This document shows, in pieces, positions 49,245 through 57,701 of a stretch of 64,000 bases of DNA (the stretch's first letter is position 1; each line of letters opens with the position of its first letter). Both the position numbers and the translations under genes were made by a program. The notes under the pieces are model-generated. The model ran no database searches and was not told where the DNA came from. It worked only from the letters and a program-made list of their open reading frames with translations. Source of the stretch: DAORHV01 sp964448405 (lineage in GTDB: Bacteria; Patescibacteriota; Gracilibacteria; Peribacterales; Peribacteraceae); NCBI GenBank assembly GCA_964448405.1, contig CAYUVW010000005.1, positions 1-64,000 on the forward strand. The letters run 5' to 3'.

Positions 49245-50255
49245 TTACAGCATACCGCCGACGCGGTTGACGATTTCAGTTACGCGCATGGCGTAGCCCC
49301 ATTCGTTGTCGTACCAGCTGAGCAGCTGTACGAGTGTTCCGTCGATGACGGCGGTGGAATCCATGTCGACGGTGCTGGAGTGTGAGTCGGAGACGAAGTC
49401 CGCCGACACGAGCTGGTCTTTTTCCATACCCAGGATTCCCTTGAGCGGTCCGTTGGTGGCTGCGGAGAGTGCGGCGTGAACTTCTTCAATCGACGTTTTG
49501 CGCTTCACTTCCATAGCCAGGTACGCGGCCGAGACGTTCGGCACCGGAACGCGCAGGGCCATGCCGTCGATCTTGCCTTGCAGGTGCGGGAAGATTTTGG
49601 CGCAGGCTTTTACGGCACCGGTTGTAGACGGAATAATGGAGAGAGCGGCGGCGCGCGCGATGCGCACCTTGGAGCTGTCGGTGGAGTTATCCAGCAGATT
49701 CTGTGACGTGGTGTAGGCGTGCGTGGTGCAGACCAACCCTTTCAGAATGCCGAACTTCTCGTCCAGCACCTTGATCACCGGCGCGATGCAGTTGGTAGTG
49801 CACGAGGCGGCGCTGACGATGGGCAACGCACTTTTCAGCATGTCGTCGTTCACGCCGCGGACGATCATGGTGGTGTCGTCCTTAGCCGGTGCGGTAATGA
49901 CCACAGCCTTGGCTCCGGCATCCAGATGAGGCCTTGCGAGTTCACGTGTGCGGAATTTACCGCTGGCTTCCACCACCACGTCCACGCCGAGCTTCTTCCA
50001 GGGGCACTTGCCCGGATCGCGTTCGCGGATGACCTGTACCGGCTTGCCGTTCACCATCAGGTGATCGCCGTCGACTTCGACTTGTCCGCCGAAACGCCCG
50101 TGCAGCGTGTCGTACTTCAAAAGATACTCGCGCATCTTGGCGTCGCTGGACGCGTTGATGGCGACGACTTGGGCGGCGGAACCGTAGTGTTCGAGTAATT
50201 GGCGATGAACGATGCGCCCGATTCGTCCATAGCCATTGATGGCGACTTTCAGCAT
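49245..50255 (-). CDS. gap: Glyceraldehyde-3-phosphate dehydrogenase
   Basis: 336-aa enzyme: VAINGYGRIGRIVHR (NAD-binding), the active-site SAASCTTNCIAPV with catalytic Cys, HAYTTSQNLLD, RVPVPNVS and the terminal WYDNEWGYAMRV. TATCAT ends 6 nt before ATG 50255; an upstream in-frame start at 50273 would precede this box and is rejected. First gene of the gap-fbp unit. Confidence 0.95.
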   Translation of the reverse strand: MLKVAINGYGRIGRIVHRQLLEHYGSAAQVVAINASSDAKMREYLLKYDTLHGRFGGQVEVDGDHLMVNGKPVQVIRERDPGKCPWKKLGVDVVVEASGKFRTRELARPHLDAGAKAVVITAPAKDDTTMIVRGVNDDMLKSALPIVSAASCTTNCIAPVIKVLDEKFGILKGLVCTTHAYTTSQNLLDNSTDSSKVRIARAAALSIIPSTTGAVKACAKIFPHLQGKIDGMALRVPVPNVSAAYLAMEVKRKTSIEEVHAALSAATNGPLKGILGMEKDQLVSADFVSDSHSSTVDMDSTAVIDGTLVQLLSWYDNEWGYAMRVTEIVNRVGGML

Positions 50256-50283
50256 GAGTGGATGATACACCAAGCAGGTTAAC

Positions 50284-50397
50284 GTTCAATGAAGGAGCCT
50301 CGGGAGGAGTCCAACGAAGCCAAAGAGTCCAAGGAAAGCAGTCGTTTGTTGGACTCTTGGGACTCATTGGAGTCTTTGGAATCACCGCGAGTCCGCA
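50284..50397. repeat. Nonamer-repeat inverted arms between mraY and gap
   Basis: Left arm GAGTCCAACGAAGCCAAAG... and right arm TTGGACTC-TTGGGACTC-ATTGGAGTC-TTTGGAATC with strict 9-nt period face each other around AGTCGTTTG. The array begins near the mraY stop. It can form a stem of at least 12 bp with one bulge. Confidence 0.75.
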
Positions 50398-51741
50398 TTA
50401 GCCATAGATTCCCACCAGCACTCCGAGCAACGCCGCAAACGCCCCGATGATCCACAGACGCATGGTCACCTTGCTTTCGCCCCACTCCAAGGCTTCCAGG
50501 TGGTGGTGGAACGGCGCCGACTTGAAGACCTTCTTGCCGTTGCGCAGGCGCTTGCTGGTCAGCTGAATGATGACGGAGAGCATCTCGATAACGAATACGA
50601 AGCCGATGAGCGGCAATACCAGCACGCGGTCGATCATGAATGCCATGACCGCCAGGGTCCCACCCAGTGCGAGTGAGCCTGTATCGCCCATGAAGAACAT
50701 GGCCGGCGGTACGTTGTGCCATAGGAAGGCCGCAATTGCACCGGCAACAACGCCGCAGAAGCCGGCAAGTACGTAGAGTCCCGACACGTACGCAATCACG
50801 CCGAATGCACCGAATGCGGCAATCAGCAGACCTCCAGCCAGTCCGTCCAACCCGTCGGTCACGTTGACCGCGTTGGCGGTGCCGATGAGCACGAAGATGA
50901 CGAACGGAATGTACCAAATGCCCAAGTCCAGCATGGCGGGTAGATGCAGCGCGGATGCAAATGGGATGTGTACGGTTTGGTTGCCCAATCGGAAATAGAA
51001 CCAATACGCCGCCAACGCACTCATGGCGATAAGAATGAATAGCTTGGGACGCGCATTCAGACCCCGGCGCTTGCCTTGGGAAATGAGCAATTTGTACATG
51101 CTGCGGTCGACAAATTTTCCACCGAACGCCAGTACCAACAGGCCGCCGACGGCAAGCAGGGCAATGGCCGCAAGAACCGAAACTTCCACGGCGATGGGCG
51201 TGGGCAATCGGGAGAAATGTTGCAGCGGCGACATTGCGCCATAACTGCGCCACAAAATAAACCCGACGCCGCCGATGGCCAGCGTGAGCAGTGTTGCAAT
51301 CACTCCTTTGATGCGCGGCATGATCTTGCCGATTTGCACTTCGTCACTCCCCACGATGTTCAGGTAGTCGTCTGCGGCTCCAAGAATGCCGAAACAGACC
51401 ATCATGGCCAGCGGTAGGTACACTTGTCCACGCTGCAAGAGAGATTGGTCTACGCTGCCGGAGAATGACAGTAGACGTGATACCAGCACGGTGAGAAGAA
51501 TCGATCCCCAGATGAGCAGGCCTCCCATGGTCGGTGTGCCGGCCTTGCTTTTGTGGTAGGTCAGAAACACGCTGGCCGATCCCCCATCCACAGCTTCCAC
51601 ACGCAGTTGCTTGCCCAGTTTGTAGCGACGCAAGAATCCGACGAACCAGGGTGTCATCGACAATGCGATGGCAAAGGACAAGAACGTGTAAAAGAGAATT
51701 TCTCCCAGCGAAAACGGAGGGCGCGCGGCAAGGTTGAGCAT
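50398..51741 (-). CDS. mraY: Phospho-N-acetylmuramoyl-pentapeptide transferase MraY, long form
   Basis: Makes lipid I in peptidoglycan synthesis. Motifs: GTPTMGGLLIW, GAADDYLNIVG, NAVNVTDGLDGLA, FFMGDTGSLALGG and APFHHHLEALEWGESKV. The 447 aa exceed the usual ~360. The excess lies between the DDYLN loop and the NAVNVTDG motif (about residues 150-235), including an additional hydrophobic helix and a basic loop (MYKLLISQGKRRGLNARPK). TAGACT ends 6 nt before the ATG. Confidence 0.95.
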   Translation of the reverse strand: MLNLAARPPFSLGEILFYTFLSFAIALSMTPWFVGFLRRYKLGKQLRVEAVDGGSASVFLTYHKSKAGTPTMGGLLIWGSILLTVLVSRLLSFSGSVDQSLLQRGQVYLPLAMMVCFGILGAADDYLNIVGSDEVQIGKIMPRIKGVIATLLTLAIGGVGFILWRSYGAMSPLQHFSRLPTPIAVEVSVLAAIALLAVGGLLVLAFGGKFVDRSMYKLLISQGKRRGLNARPKLFILIAMSALAAYWFYFRLGNQTVHIPFASALHLPAMLDLGIWYIPFVIFVLIGTANAVNVTDGLDGLAGGLLIAAFGAFGVIAYVSGLYVLAGFCGVVAGAIAAFLWHNVPPAMFFMGDTGSLALGGTLAVMAFMIDRVLVLPLIGFVFVIEMLSVIIQLTSKRLRNGKKVFKSAPFHHHLEALEWGESKVTMRLWIIGAFAALLGVLVGIYG

Positions 51742-51801
51742 AGAAGGAGTCTATGTCAGTTCCCGACGTGAAGGAATTTGAAATTTTCGCTACTCAGGGT
51801 C

Positions 51802-53238
51802 CTATTCATCGTCGCCGCCGGGCACCGACCAGCGTTGACCGGAGTTCGCAGCAACGTTGGCCTTTTTCGTGTTGGAAATGGCCTTGGCGGTATTCGAGTG
51901 CGACTTGTCGATATCGTAGAAACGCAGCTGTTCTTTCTTGAACAAGAGTTCCACGCGGCCAGTCGGACCGTTGCGATGCTTGCGGATGTAAATGTCGGTA
52001 ATGCCGGGACGGTCGGAGTCTTCTTCGTAGTAGTCCTCGCGATACATCATCAGCACCACGTCGGCGTCCTGCTCAATGGAGCCGGATTCGCGCAAGTCGG
52101 ACAACTGTGGAATGTTTCCCGGACGGCTTTCCACCGCGCGCGACAGCTGCGACAGGGCCACAATGGGAATTTTCAGCTCGCGACCGAGCATTTTGAGTGA
52201 GCGTGAGATTTCCGAAATTTCCTGCACGCGGTTGCCGACGAAACTCTGGTTGCCGGTGCTCATGAGCTGCATGAAGTCGATGATGATCATGTCCAGACCA
52301 TGCTCCATTTGCAGGCGGCGGGCCTTTGCGCGCAACTCCGGAATGGACGAGCCCATGGAGTCGTCGATGAAGATGTTGGCTTTGTTCAAGTCGTCCATAA
52401 TCGGTCCCATGTTCTGAAAGTCGCTGTCGTCGAGTTTGCCTTTTTGCAGCTTCCAGCTGTCCACGCCGAGCATGGATGCAAACAAACGGTCGACCAGTTG
52501 CTCTTTGCTCATTTCGAGCGAGAAGATGGCGATGGTCTTGTTGTGCTTGATTGCCGCGTTTTGGGCGATGTTCAACGACAAGGCGGTCTTTCCCATGGAG
52601 GGGCGGGCGGCAATGATGATCAGGTCACTCGGCTGGAAGCCCGATAGCTTGCTGTCTAGGTTGAAGTAGCCCGTGGGTACTCCTTTGACCGGGTTTTCAT
52701 CCTTTGATTCGTGCATTTCGGCAAACTTCTCATAGCGCAGACTGAGGATGTCGCGAATATGGACGAACTTGTCTTTCAGGAAGGTTGCCGAAATGGTGAA
52801 GACAGTTTTTTCGACTTGTTCCAGCAACTCGGGGATATCGCGGTCCACTTCGTACCCTAGGCCCTTGATCTTCTCTCCGGCCTGGATGATACGGCGGTGA
52901 ATAGCCTTGGTTTTTACGATTTGGGCGTATTTGGTCACGTGAGCCGACGTCGGCACCTTCGACGCCAGCTCGGCAATGAAGGCGCTGCCACCGACGGCTT
53001 GAATTTTCTTTTCGTCGGCGAGCTTGTTGCTGACGGTGATAATGTCGATCGGTTGGTGACCCTGGTACAACGCAATGACTGCGCCGTAGATGGTGCGATA
53101 CGTCGGGTCGTAAAAATCCTCCGGCGCCAGGAAGTCGGAGATTTTGATGATCGCTTCCGGGTCCAACAAGACAGCACCAATGACGGTCTGTTCAGCCTCG
53201 ATGCTCTGCGGTTGGACGTCGAGAAGTGGTGCGGCCAT
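51802..53238 (-). CDS. dnaB: Replicative DNA helicase DnaB
   Basis: 478 aa. N-terminal domain with PQSIEAEQTVIGAVLLDPEAI, a linker, then the RecA-like core beginning near residue 185. Core motifs are GVPTGYFNLDSKLSGF, AARPSMGKTALSLNIA (Walker A), SLEMSKEQL, DFMQLM and SQLSRAVESR with the DLRESGSIEQDADVV region. No intein. TATAGT ends 9 nt before the ATG at 53238. Five DnaA-box-like sites lie about 80-130 bp upstream. Confidence 0.95.
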   Translation of the reverse strand: MAAPLLDVQPQSIEAEQTVIGAVLLDPEAIIKISDFLAPEDFYDPTYRTIYGAVIALYQGHQPIDIITVSNKLADEKKIQAVGGSAFIAELASKVPTSAHVTKYAQIVKTKAIHRRIIQAGEKIKGLGYEVDRDIPELLEQVEKTVFTISATFLKDKFVHIRDILSLRYEKFAEMHESKDENPVKGVPTGYFNLDSKLSGFQPSDLIIIAARPSMGKTALSLNIAQNAAIKHNKTIAIFSLEMSKEQLVDRLFASMLGVDSWKLQKGKLDDSDFQNMGPIMDDLNKANIFIDDSMGSSIPELRAKARRLQMEHGLDMIIIDFMQLMSTGNQSFVGNRVQEISEISRSLKMLGRELKIPIVALSQLSRAVESRPGNIPQLSDLRESGSIEQDADVVLMMYREDYYEEDSDRPGITDIYIRKHRNGPTGRVELLFKKEQLRFYDIDKSHSNTAKAISNTKKANVAANSGQRWSVPGGDDE

Positions 53239-53315
53239 GGGTGACTGACTATAGCCGTGGGTACAGAGGTATTCCTATGGTTTTTCGAGAAACTCCCTTG
53301 TCTTCTTTCCCATCC

Positions 53316-53396
53316 TTTTCCACATTTTTCCACCGGTCTTCCACGGGTTATCCACGGTTTTCCACAGAGGGTGTTCCCTCCACCCCCTGTGGATGT
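53316..53396. promoter_or_regulatory. Phased array of DnaA-box-like nonamers between dnaB and recA
   Basis: TTTTCCACA (53316), TTTTCCACC (53326), TCTTCCACG (53337), TTATCCACG (53348) and TTTTCCACA (53358) lie on one strand with starts 10, 11, 11 and 10 bp apart. A sixth, inverted site (complement ACATCCACA) is at 53388-53396. The consensus DnaA box is TTATCCACA. Candidate DnaA filament site, either part of an origin or control of dnaB. Confidence 0.65.
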
Positions 53397-53405
53397 GTCA
53401 TCGCT

Positions 53406-54515
53406 CTAGATTTCACTGAGACGCTTCACCGCGGCGCGGATTTCCAAGTCGAGCTTGTCGGCGACTTTGGGGTTGGATTTCAGGTACATACGTGCTGCCT
53501 CGCGGCCCTGACCGAGCGTGGTCTCCCCCATTCGGAAGTATGCGCCGGACTTTTCCAGCTGGCCGTACTTCACACCCAGGTCCAAGATGTCTCCTTCGCG
53601 AGAGATGCCCTGAGCGTAGAGAATGTCGAATTCGGCCTGGCGGAACGGCGGAGCGACTTTGTTTTTCACTACTTTCACGCGGGTGCGGTTGCCGACGATT
53701 TCTTGTTCGCCATCACCGGTCTTCTCGGACAACTTGTCAATGCGACGGACGTCCAGGCGCAGCGAAGCGTAGAACTTCAGCGCGTTGCCGCCGCTGGTGG
53801 TCTCGGGGTTGCCGAACATCACGCCGATCTTCATGCGCAGCTGGTTAATGAAGATGACAGTGCAGTTGGTCTTGCTGACAATGGCGGTCAATTTGCGCAG
53901 TGCCTGGCTCATCAAGCGGGCCTGAAGACCCATTTGGGGCTCGCCCATCAGTCCTTCGATTTCGGCGCGCGGCGTAAGGGCTGCAACGGAGTCGATGACG
54001 ATGATGTCGATACCGCCTGAGCGGACGAGTGTTTCAGTAATCTCCAATGCCTGTTCGCCGTCATCCGGCTGTGAAACAAGGAGGTTATCGATGTCTACAC
54101 CGATCTTCTTGGCGTACGAGGTGTCCAGCGCGTGCTCGGCGTCGATGAATGCTGCGCGGCCACCCATTTTCTGTGCCTGGGCGATGGCATGCAGGGCAAG
54201 CGTGGTCTTACCGGACGATTCCGGACCGTAGATCTCGATGATGCGGCTGCGCGGAATACCGCCGCCAAGTGCCAGGTCCAGGCTCAATGAGCCGCTGGAG
54301 AAGGTCTCGATCTTGTTGCTGGCGTGATTGCCCATCTGCATCACGGCGCCGGCGCCATACTGTTTTTCGATCTCGGCGAGTGCAGTCTTTACTGCGGCGT
54401 CTTTGGCGTTGAGGAGAGCGGAGCCGCCCTTGGAATCATCGCGCTTGGCTGCGGCTTTCGTGGTTGTGACAACGGCCGTTGTGTTGCCATGGGAAGAGGA
54501 TGCTACCTTGGTCAT
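53406..54515 (-). CDS. recA: Recombinase A
   Basis: Strand-exchange ATPase. 369 aa with a low-complexity Ala/Thr/Lys N-terminal extension (about 1-38) before the normal RecA start (KTALAEIEKQYGAGAVMQMG). Walker A GPESSGKTT (97-105), IDAEHALDTSYAKKIG, VSQPDDGEQALEI, VIDSVAALTPRAEIEG and FINQLRMKIGVMFGNPETTSGGNAL are intact. The C-terminal acidic tail is short. I chose ATG 54515; 25 more upstream codons are open but look like leader. A perfect dyad lies 110 bp upstream. Confidence 0.95.
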   Translation of the reverse strand: MTKVASSSHGNTTAVVTTTKAAAKRDDSKGGSALLNAKDAAVKTALAEIEKQYGAGAVMQMGNHASNKIETFSSGSLSLDLALGGGIPRSRIIEIYGPESSGKTTLALHAIAQAQKMGGRAAFIDAEHALDTSYAKKIGVDIDNLLVSQPDDGEQALEITETLVRSGGIDIIVIDSVAALTPRAEIEGLMGEPQMGLQARLMSQALRKLTAIVSKTNCTVIFINQLRMKIGVMFGNPETTSGGNALKFYASLRLDVRRIDKLSEKTGDGEQEIVGNRTRVKVVKNKVAPPFRQAEFDILYAQGISREGDILDLGVKYGQLEKSGAYFRMGETTLGQGREAARMYLKSNPKVADKLDLEIRAAVKRLSEI

Positions 54516-54624
54516 TGGAGAGTAGTGAAAGAAATAGAGAGGTGTAAGATCGTTCACCCGCACTCTCTCAAAAAGACTATTCTTGGTCAAATAGTATCGC
54601 TTGCAAATGCGAAATTCCGTTTCA

Positions 54625-54640
54625 GTGTACTATCGTACAC
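54625..54640. promoter_or_regulatory. Perfect dyad GTGTAC-N4-GTACAC upstream of recA
   Basis: GTGTACTATCGTACAC is centred 118 bp before the recA start and 4 bp after the upstream lipoprotein stop. It has the form of an operator; it does not match the E. coli or Bacillus LexA boxes. Confidence 0.45.
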
Positions 54641-54644
54641 CCTG

Positions 54645-55478
54645 CTAACGTTTCCGGCATTTTCCAATGTTTTCTTTGGCGTCGAAGACGTCGCAATAGT
54701 AGCCCTGCGGACACAGGATTCCGGCTGAGCCACCGCATGGTTGCGTGGTTGTGGAGCCACTGCCGCTACTTGCCATGCTCGAGGAGCTGGATGCGCTAAA
54801 GGAGAGCGAGGCCAACAATGCAGTGTATTGCTCGTGTTGCAACTCGGTGTCGTCGCCGGATGGCGTGTATTTTATGCGAATCACTTGGCTGTTGCGCAAA
54901 ATATGAACCTCTTCGCCACCGGCAGTGACGTTGCGCAACTTCACGGCCACATTTCCCGCAACAACCGTGGGGATGCCTTCAGGCAAGCCCGTGGCGTCGA
55001 TTGCGTCCAGCGTAAGCACCGTGCCAGATCCGGCATCAGTCGCGATAAAGCTGATGCTTTTGTCCGCGCTGGTTGCCAGCCATGACTCGGGGGCCTTGAG
55101 TGACAGCGACAGCCCTTCGAGCTTCCATTCTTTCGGTGTGTCGATGACTTCGGATACGCTCACGGACTGTACGGAGAGCACCGGCAAATACTTCGGACTG
55201 ACGTTGGGCTGCAAATCACCGGTGACATTCACGCGTTTGCCGGAAAATTCCTGCAAGTTCACGGTTTTGCTTTCCAGGTAGTACGCGGCCTTCCCCCCAG
55301 CAAATAACACATGTGTTCCGCGGCGCACCAACGAGACGCCCGTCGCCACCAGCGTGCCGGTTTCACTCAGCGGGCCGTAGGTGTACTGCACCGTATCGCC
55401 GCCTCCCCCGCCGCAAGCGGACAAGAGTAGAAGCGTGGTCAGGGCACCGGTGAGGATGGAGAGGTTGAGGGTTCGCAT
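54645..55478 (-). CDS. Lipoprotein with OB-like and Cys-rich segments
   Basis: A 277-aa protein. Signal peptide with lipobox LLSAC (Cys about residue 22) and a Gly5 tether. The segment VNLQEFSGKRVNVTGDLQP suggests an OB-type fold, followed by a beta-rich domain. A Ser/Gly linker leads to a C-terminal Cys-rich unit with CGGSAGILCPQGYYCDVF. Exported and membrane-anchored, function unknown. TATACT ends 9 nt before the ATG at 55478. Confidence 0.8.
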   Translation of the reverse strand: MRTLNLSILTGALTTLLLLSACGGGGGDTVQYTYGPLSETGTLVATGVSLVRRGTHVLFAGGKAAYYLESKTVNLQEFSGKRVNVTGDLQPNVSPKYLPVLSVQSVSVSEVIDTPKEWKLEGLSLSLKAPESWLATSADKSISFIATDAGSGTVLTLDAIDATGLPEGIPTVVAGNVAVKLRNVTAGGEEVHILRNSQVIRIKYTPSGDDTELQHEQYTALLASLSFSASSSSSMASSGSGSTTTQPCGGSAGILCPQGYYCDVFDAKENIGKCRKR

Positions 55479-55569
55479 GGGAGACGCAGTATAGCATGAA
55501 ATCATGAGCATTTTATGCCCTTCCACATCATAACCGTAGCGGCGATACCGTATCGCCGCACCTCAGAAT

Positions 55570-55760
55570 GAGCTTTTTCCTTTCCACTTTTTGAAAAGTG
55601 GAGCAAAACGTCGCGCGGCGGTCCGGCTGGCCTGCGCTCCACGCGCCTCACAGCCCTAAAAGTCCGGACTCGCTCGCTGCGGCGAGCTCAAACAGGCGGA
55701 CTTTTTTCACGGGCTGTTTCGGCGGGAGCGCGACGGCACCGGCCCGATGCGCGACACTGC
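55570..55760. repeat. Structured intergenic element, inverted copy
   Basis: TCCACTTTT/AAAAGTGGA hairpin (55583-55602), then GC-rich arms and GCGAGCTCAAACAGGCGG near 55686. This is the inverse of the order seen at 3300-3440 (CCTGTTTGAGCCCGCG then CCACTTTTTT hairpin). The whole stretch between genes 55479-55895 contains no credible gene. Confidence 0.55.
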
Positions 55761-55794
55761 CCTCCCGTGTCCATCCTCCGAAGAAGACGGAAAC

Positions 55795-55846
55795 CTCAGG
55801 GAGTGGTTCTTTCGAATCCCTGGAGTCGTCGGAGTCCAGGGCTGGA
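55795..55846. repeat. CTGGAGTC nonamer-type repeat
   Basis: GGGAGTGGTTCTTTCGAATCCCTGGAGTCGTCGGAGTCC (in part): GGGA..TCCC and GGAGTCC units like those at other gene ends. Confidence 0.4.
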
Positions 55847-55848
55847 CA

Positions 55849-55876
55849 CAAAAAAGCGGCCTTGCGGCCGCCTTTT
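55849..55876 (-). terminator. Intrinsic terminator of the sigma4/HARE-HTH gene
   Basis: On the minus strand a GGCGGCC/GGCCGC stem with loop GCAA is followed by six T. About 20 nt beyond the stop at 55896. Confidence 0.85.
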
Positions 55877-55895
55877 GCAATCGATGGTGAAAGGA

Positions 55896-57014
55896 TTACT
55901 CCTTGGACGATCCGCTCTTCTTCTTGCTCGGATCGAAGTCGTAGACGGCGCGACCGACGCGGACGAAGTACGGCATCTTCTGCAGGTTCAGCGAGATGGT
56001 GCCGACCTTCACGGTGCGCTGCTTGGAAACCTCTTCAATGATTTGCTTCTTGGACAAAGCACCCTTCTCCTTCAGGATTTTCTCGATAACGTCGGCGACG
56101 GTTCCCGGCTCGTAACCCCACTCACGCAGAGCGTAGAGACCGCGGCCCACCAAAACGAACTGCGGATAGCGGATGAGTTCGTTGTGGACGGCTTGGACGG
56201 TGACGTTTTTGTGGTCGAACTGAGCTTCCTTAATGCGGTTGGCGATCTCCATGAAGTGGAGCGGCTGACCGGCCTTCTTCAGGATGATCTCCACTTTGTC
56301 GCGGATGGAACGGGGGCGGACGAAACGCCACTCGGTGAGTCCCCAACCTTCGGAAATCTCGCGCAGGCGCTCATCGATGGAAAGGCAGGACAAAATCAGT
56401 TCCGGGCTTGGTGTGCGGCCTTCGAAGGCGGGCATGGACTGGATCGACGAGACCAACTCGGCGCTCTTCATACAAGCATGGCGCTTGTTGAGGAACTTCA
56501 CGGCCAGGTCGATGATCGAGTTCACATCGTCCTGTGCCAGGGTTGCCAGACGCCAGAACGGCTTGCAGGTCATGCTGCGTCCCTCACTCGAAAGCTCGCT
56601 GTCGATGCTGAACGACAAGCGCAGAATGGCGCCGTCGACGACGGGTGTGCCGGGCAAACGCTTCAAAACGGAGGAAATGAGTTCACTTCCCAGCATGACG
56701 CCTCCGTGAGAGCGCAGGATGCCCTTGGCCATTTCGTTCACTTCGTTGAGCTTGGTGGTGCGGACGGTGCGGCGCAGCTTGGAGAGCGCAATGCTCTCGA
56801 TCTGGCGAATGCGTTCACGAGTCACGTTGAAGTGCTTGCCGATTTTCTCGAGCGTTTGCTTCGAATGTCCCGCGATTGCGAAGCGTCGTTTGATCACCTC
56901 CGTTTCTTTCTGCGTTAACACCAGGAACAAATCACTCAGAAGTTCCTGAAGATTGATCGAAATCTGCGCCTTGCCGGTGGCAGGCGTCGCGGATGTGGAG
57001 GTGGTCGTGGACAT
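55896..57014 (-). CDS. Sigma-70 region 4 protein with HARE-HTH domains
   Basis: A 372-aa protein. Residues 32-82 are a textbook sigma region 4 (LTQKETEVIKRRFAI...TLEKIGKHFNVTRERIRQIESIALSKLRR, abridged), which reads the -35 element. No regions 1-3 are present. The middle is a helical RpoE-delta-like section. Two winged HARE-HTH units follow at about 235-300 (FVLVGRGLYALREWGY) and 305-360 (YFVRVGRAVYDFD). The protein may modulate RNA polymerase rather than act as a full sigma factor. It has a long leader (about 120 nt) from the promoter at 57160-57187. Confidence 0.85.
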   Translation of the reverse strand: MSTTTSTSATPATGKAQISINLQELLSDLFLVLTQKETEVIKRRFAIAGHSKQTLEKIGKHFNVTRERIRQIESIALSKLRRTVRTTKLNEVNEMAKGILRSHGGVMLGSELISSVLKRLPGTPVVDGAILRLSFSIDSELSSEGRSMTCKPFWRLATLAQDDVNSIIDLAVKFLNKRHACMKSAELVSSIQSMPAFEGRTPSPELILSCLSIDERLREISEGWGLTEWRFVRPRSIRDKVEIILKKAGQPLHFMEIANRIKEAQFDHKNVTVQAVHNELIRYPQFVLVGRGLYALREWGYEPGTVADVIEKILKEKGALSKKQIIEEVSKQRTVKVGTISLNLQKMPYFVRVGRAVYDFDPSKKKSGSSKE

Positions 57015-57159
57015 AATTCAGCGGGAATGAAGTGAACTAGCTTGTTCTACCAGAAGGTTGACAGGAAATAAAGATCAACTTGCGTTCCGCCCCAGAGGGT
57101 GCGGAGTTTTCTTGTGTACAAGAGCGAAAGAACAGTGTGGGACCACCCAAAAGGTTCCT

Positions 57160-57187
57160 ATAATATAATCTTTTCACAGTTTGTCAA
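57160..57187 (-). promoter_or_regulatory. Consensus promoter of the sigma4/HARE-HTH gene
   Basis: On the minus strand TTGACA (57182-57187), a 16-nt spacer and TATTAT (57160-57165). The -35 overlaps the ruvX stop. The ~120-nt leader contains CCGCACCCTCTGGGGCGG, able to form a hairpin. Confidence 0.8.
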
Positions 57188-57573
57188 TACCCATTTTGTA
57201 AGCGCTCCAATGCGATCTGCAAAATGGCAAGTGCCGAACGCGCGTCGGGGTCGACGCGGGCACCATCGCGGTGAATGGATGTGAAGCGCTCGTCAATAAA
57301 TTGGATCGGCAGTTTGCATGCGTTTTCCAGCTCCGCCGCGGCTTTGCGCACCTTGCCGGATTGTTCGCCTTCTTCTCCACCGGGCAGCAGCGGCAGTCCC
57401 ACAATGAGCTTGGTGATTTTGCGTGCAACAACAATCGGCTTGATCGCGGCAACCAACTCCCCCACTGTTTTATGATCGACGGTATTCATGGAAAAAACGA
57501 TGCCGGTGGCGTCGTCGCCGTAGGCTACGCCGGTGTGCCGGTTGCCGATGTCGAGTGCGAGGAGTGGAGCCAT
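57184..57573 (-). CDS. ruvX: Putative pre-16S rRNA nuclease YqgF/RuvX
   Basis: 129-aa RNase-H-fold protein: LLALDIGNRHTGVAYGD (first Asp), LIVGLPLLPGGEEGEQSGKVRKAA and FIDERFTS (Glu) with a final Asp in DARSALAILQIALE. Trims 16S rRNA 5' end or resolves junctions. Downstream of rpsT on the same strand, but the terminator between them suggests separate or attenuated expression. Confidence 0.9.
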   Translation of the reverse strand: MAPLLALDIGNRHTGVAYGDDATGIVFSMNTVDHKTVGELVAAIKPIVVARKITKLIVGLPLLPGGEEGEQSGKVRKAAAELENACKLPIQFIDERFTSIHRDGARVDPDARSALAILQIALERLQNGY

Positions 57574-57644
57574 TCGTACCGAGTGTGGCAGCGGCCGAAG
57601 TGATTGTCACGAACAGGAGTCCAAACAGCCCAACGATTCCAAGG

Positions 57645-57672
57645 GAAAAAAAAGTCCAAGTTTCCTTGGACT
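57645..57672 (-). terminator. Intrinsic terminator of rpsT built from the nonamer repeat
   Basis: On the minus strand AGTCCAAG/CTTGGACT (57653-57672, loop GAAA) is followed by eight T. It lies inside a nonamer run (CTTTGGACT, CCTTGGTTT, CTTTGGTTA, CCTTGGACT) that starts at the rpsT stop. Shows directly that the repeat can serve as a terminator. Confidence 0.9.
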
Positions 57673-57701
57673 CTTTGGTTACCTTGGTTTCTTTGGACTG
57701 C

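Noticed and set aside
51802..54515. Inteins in dnaB or recA
   Set aside because: Both proteins have normal length and uninterrupted motifs.
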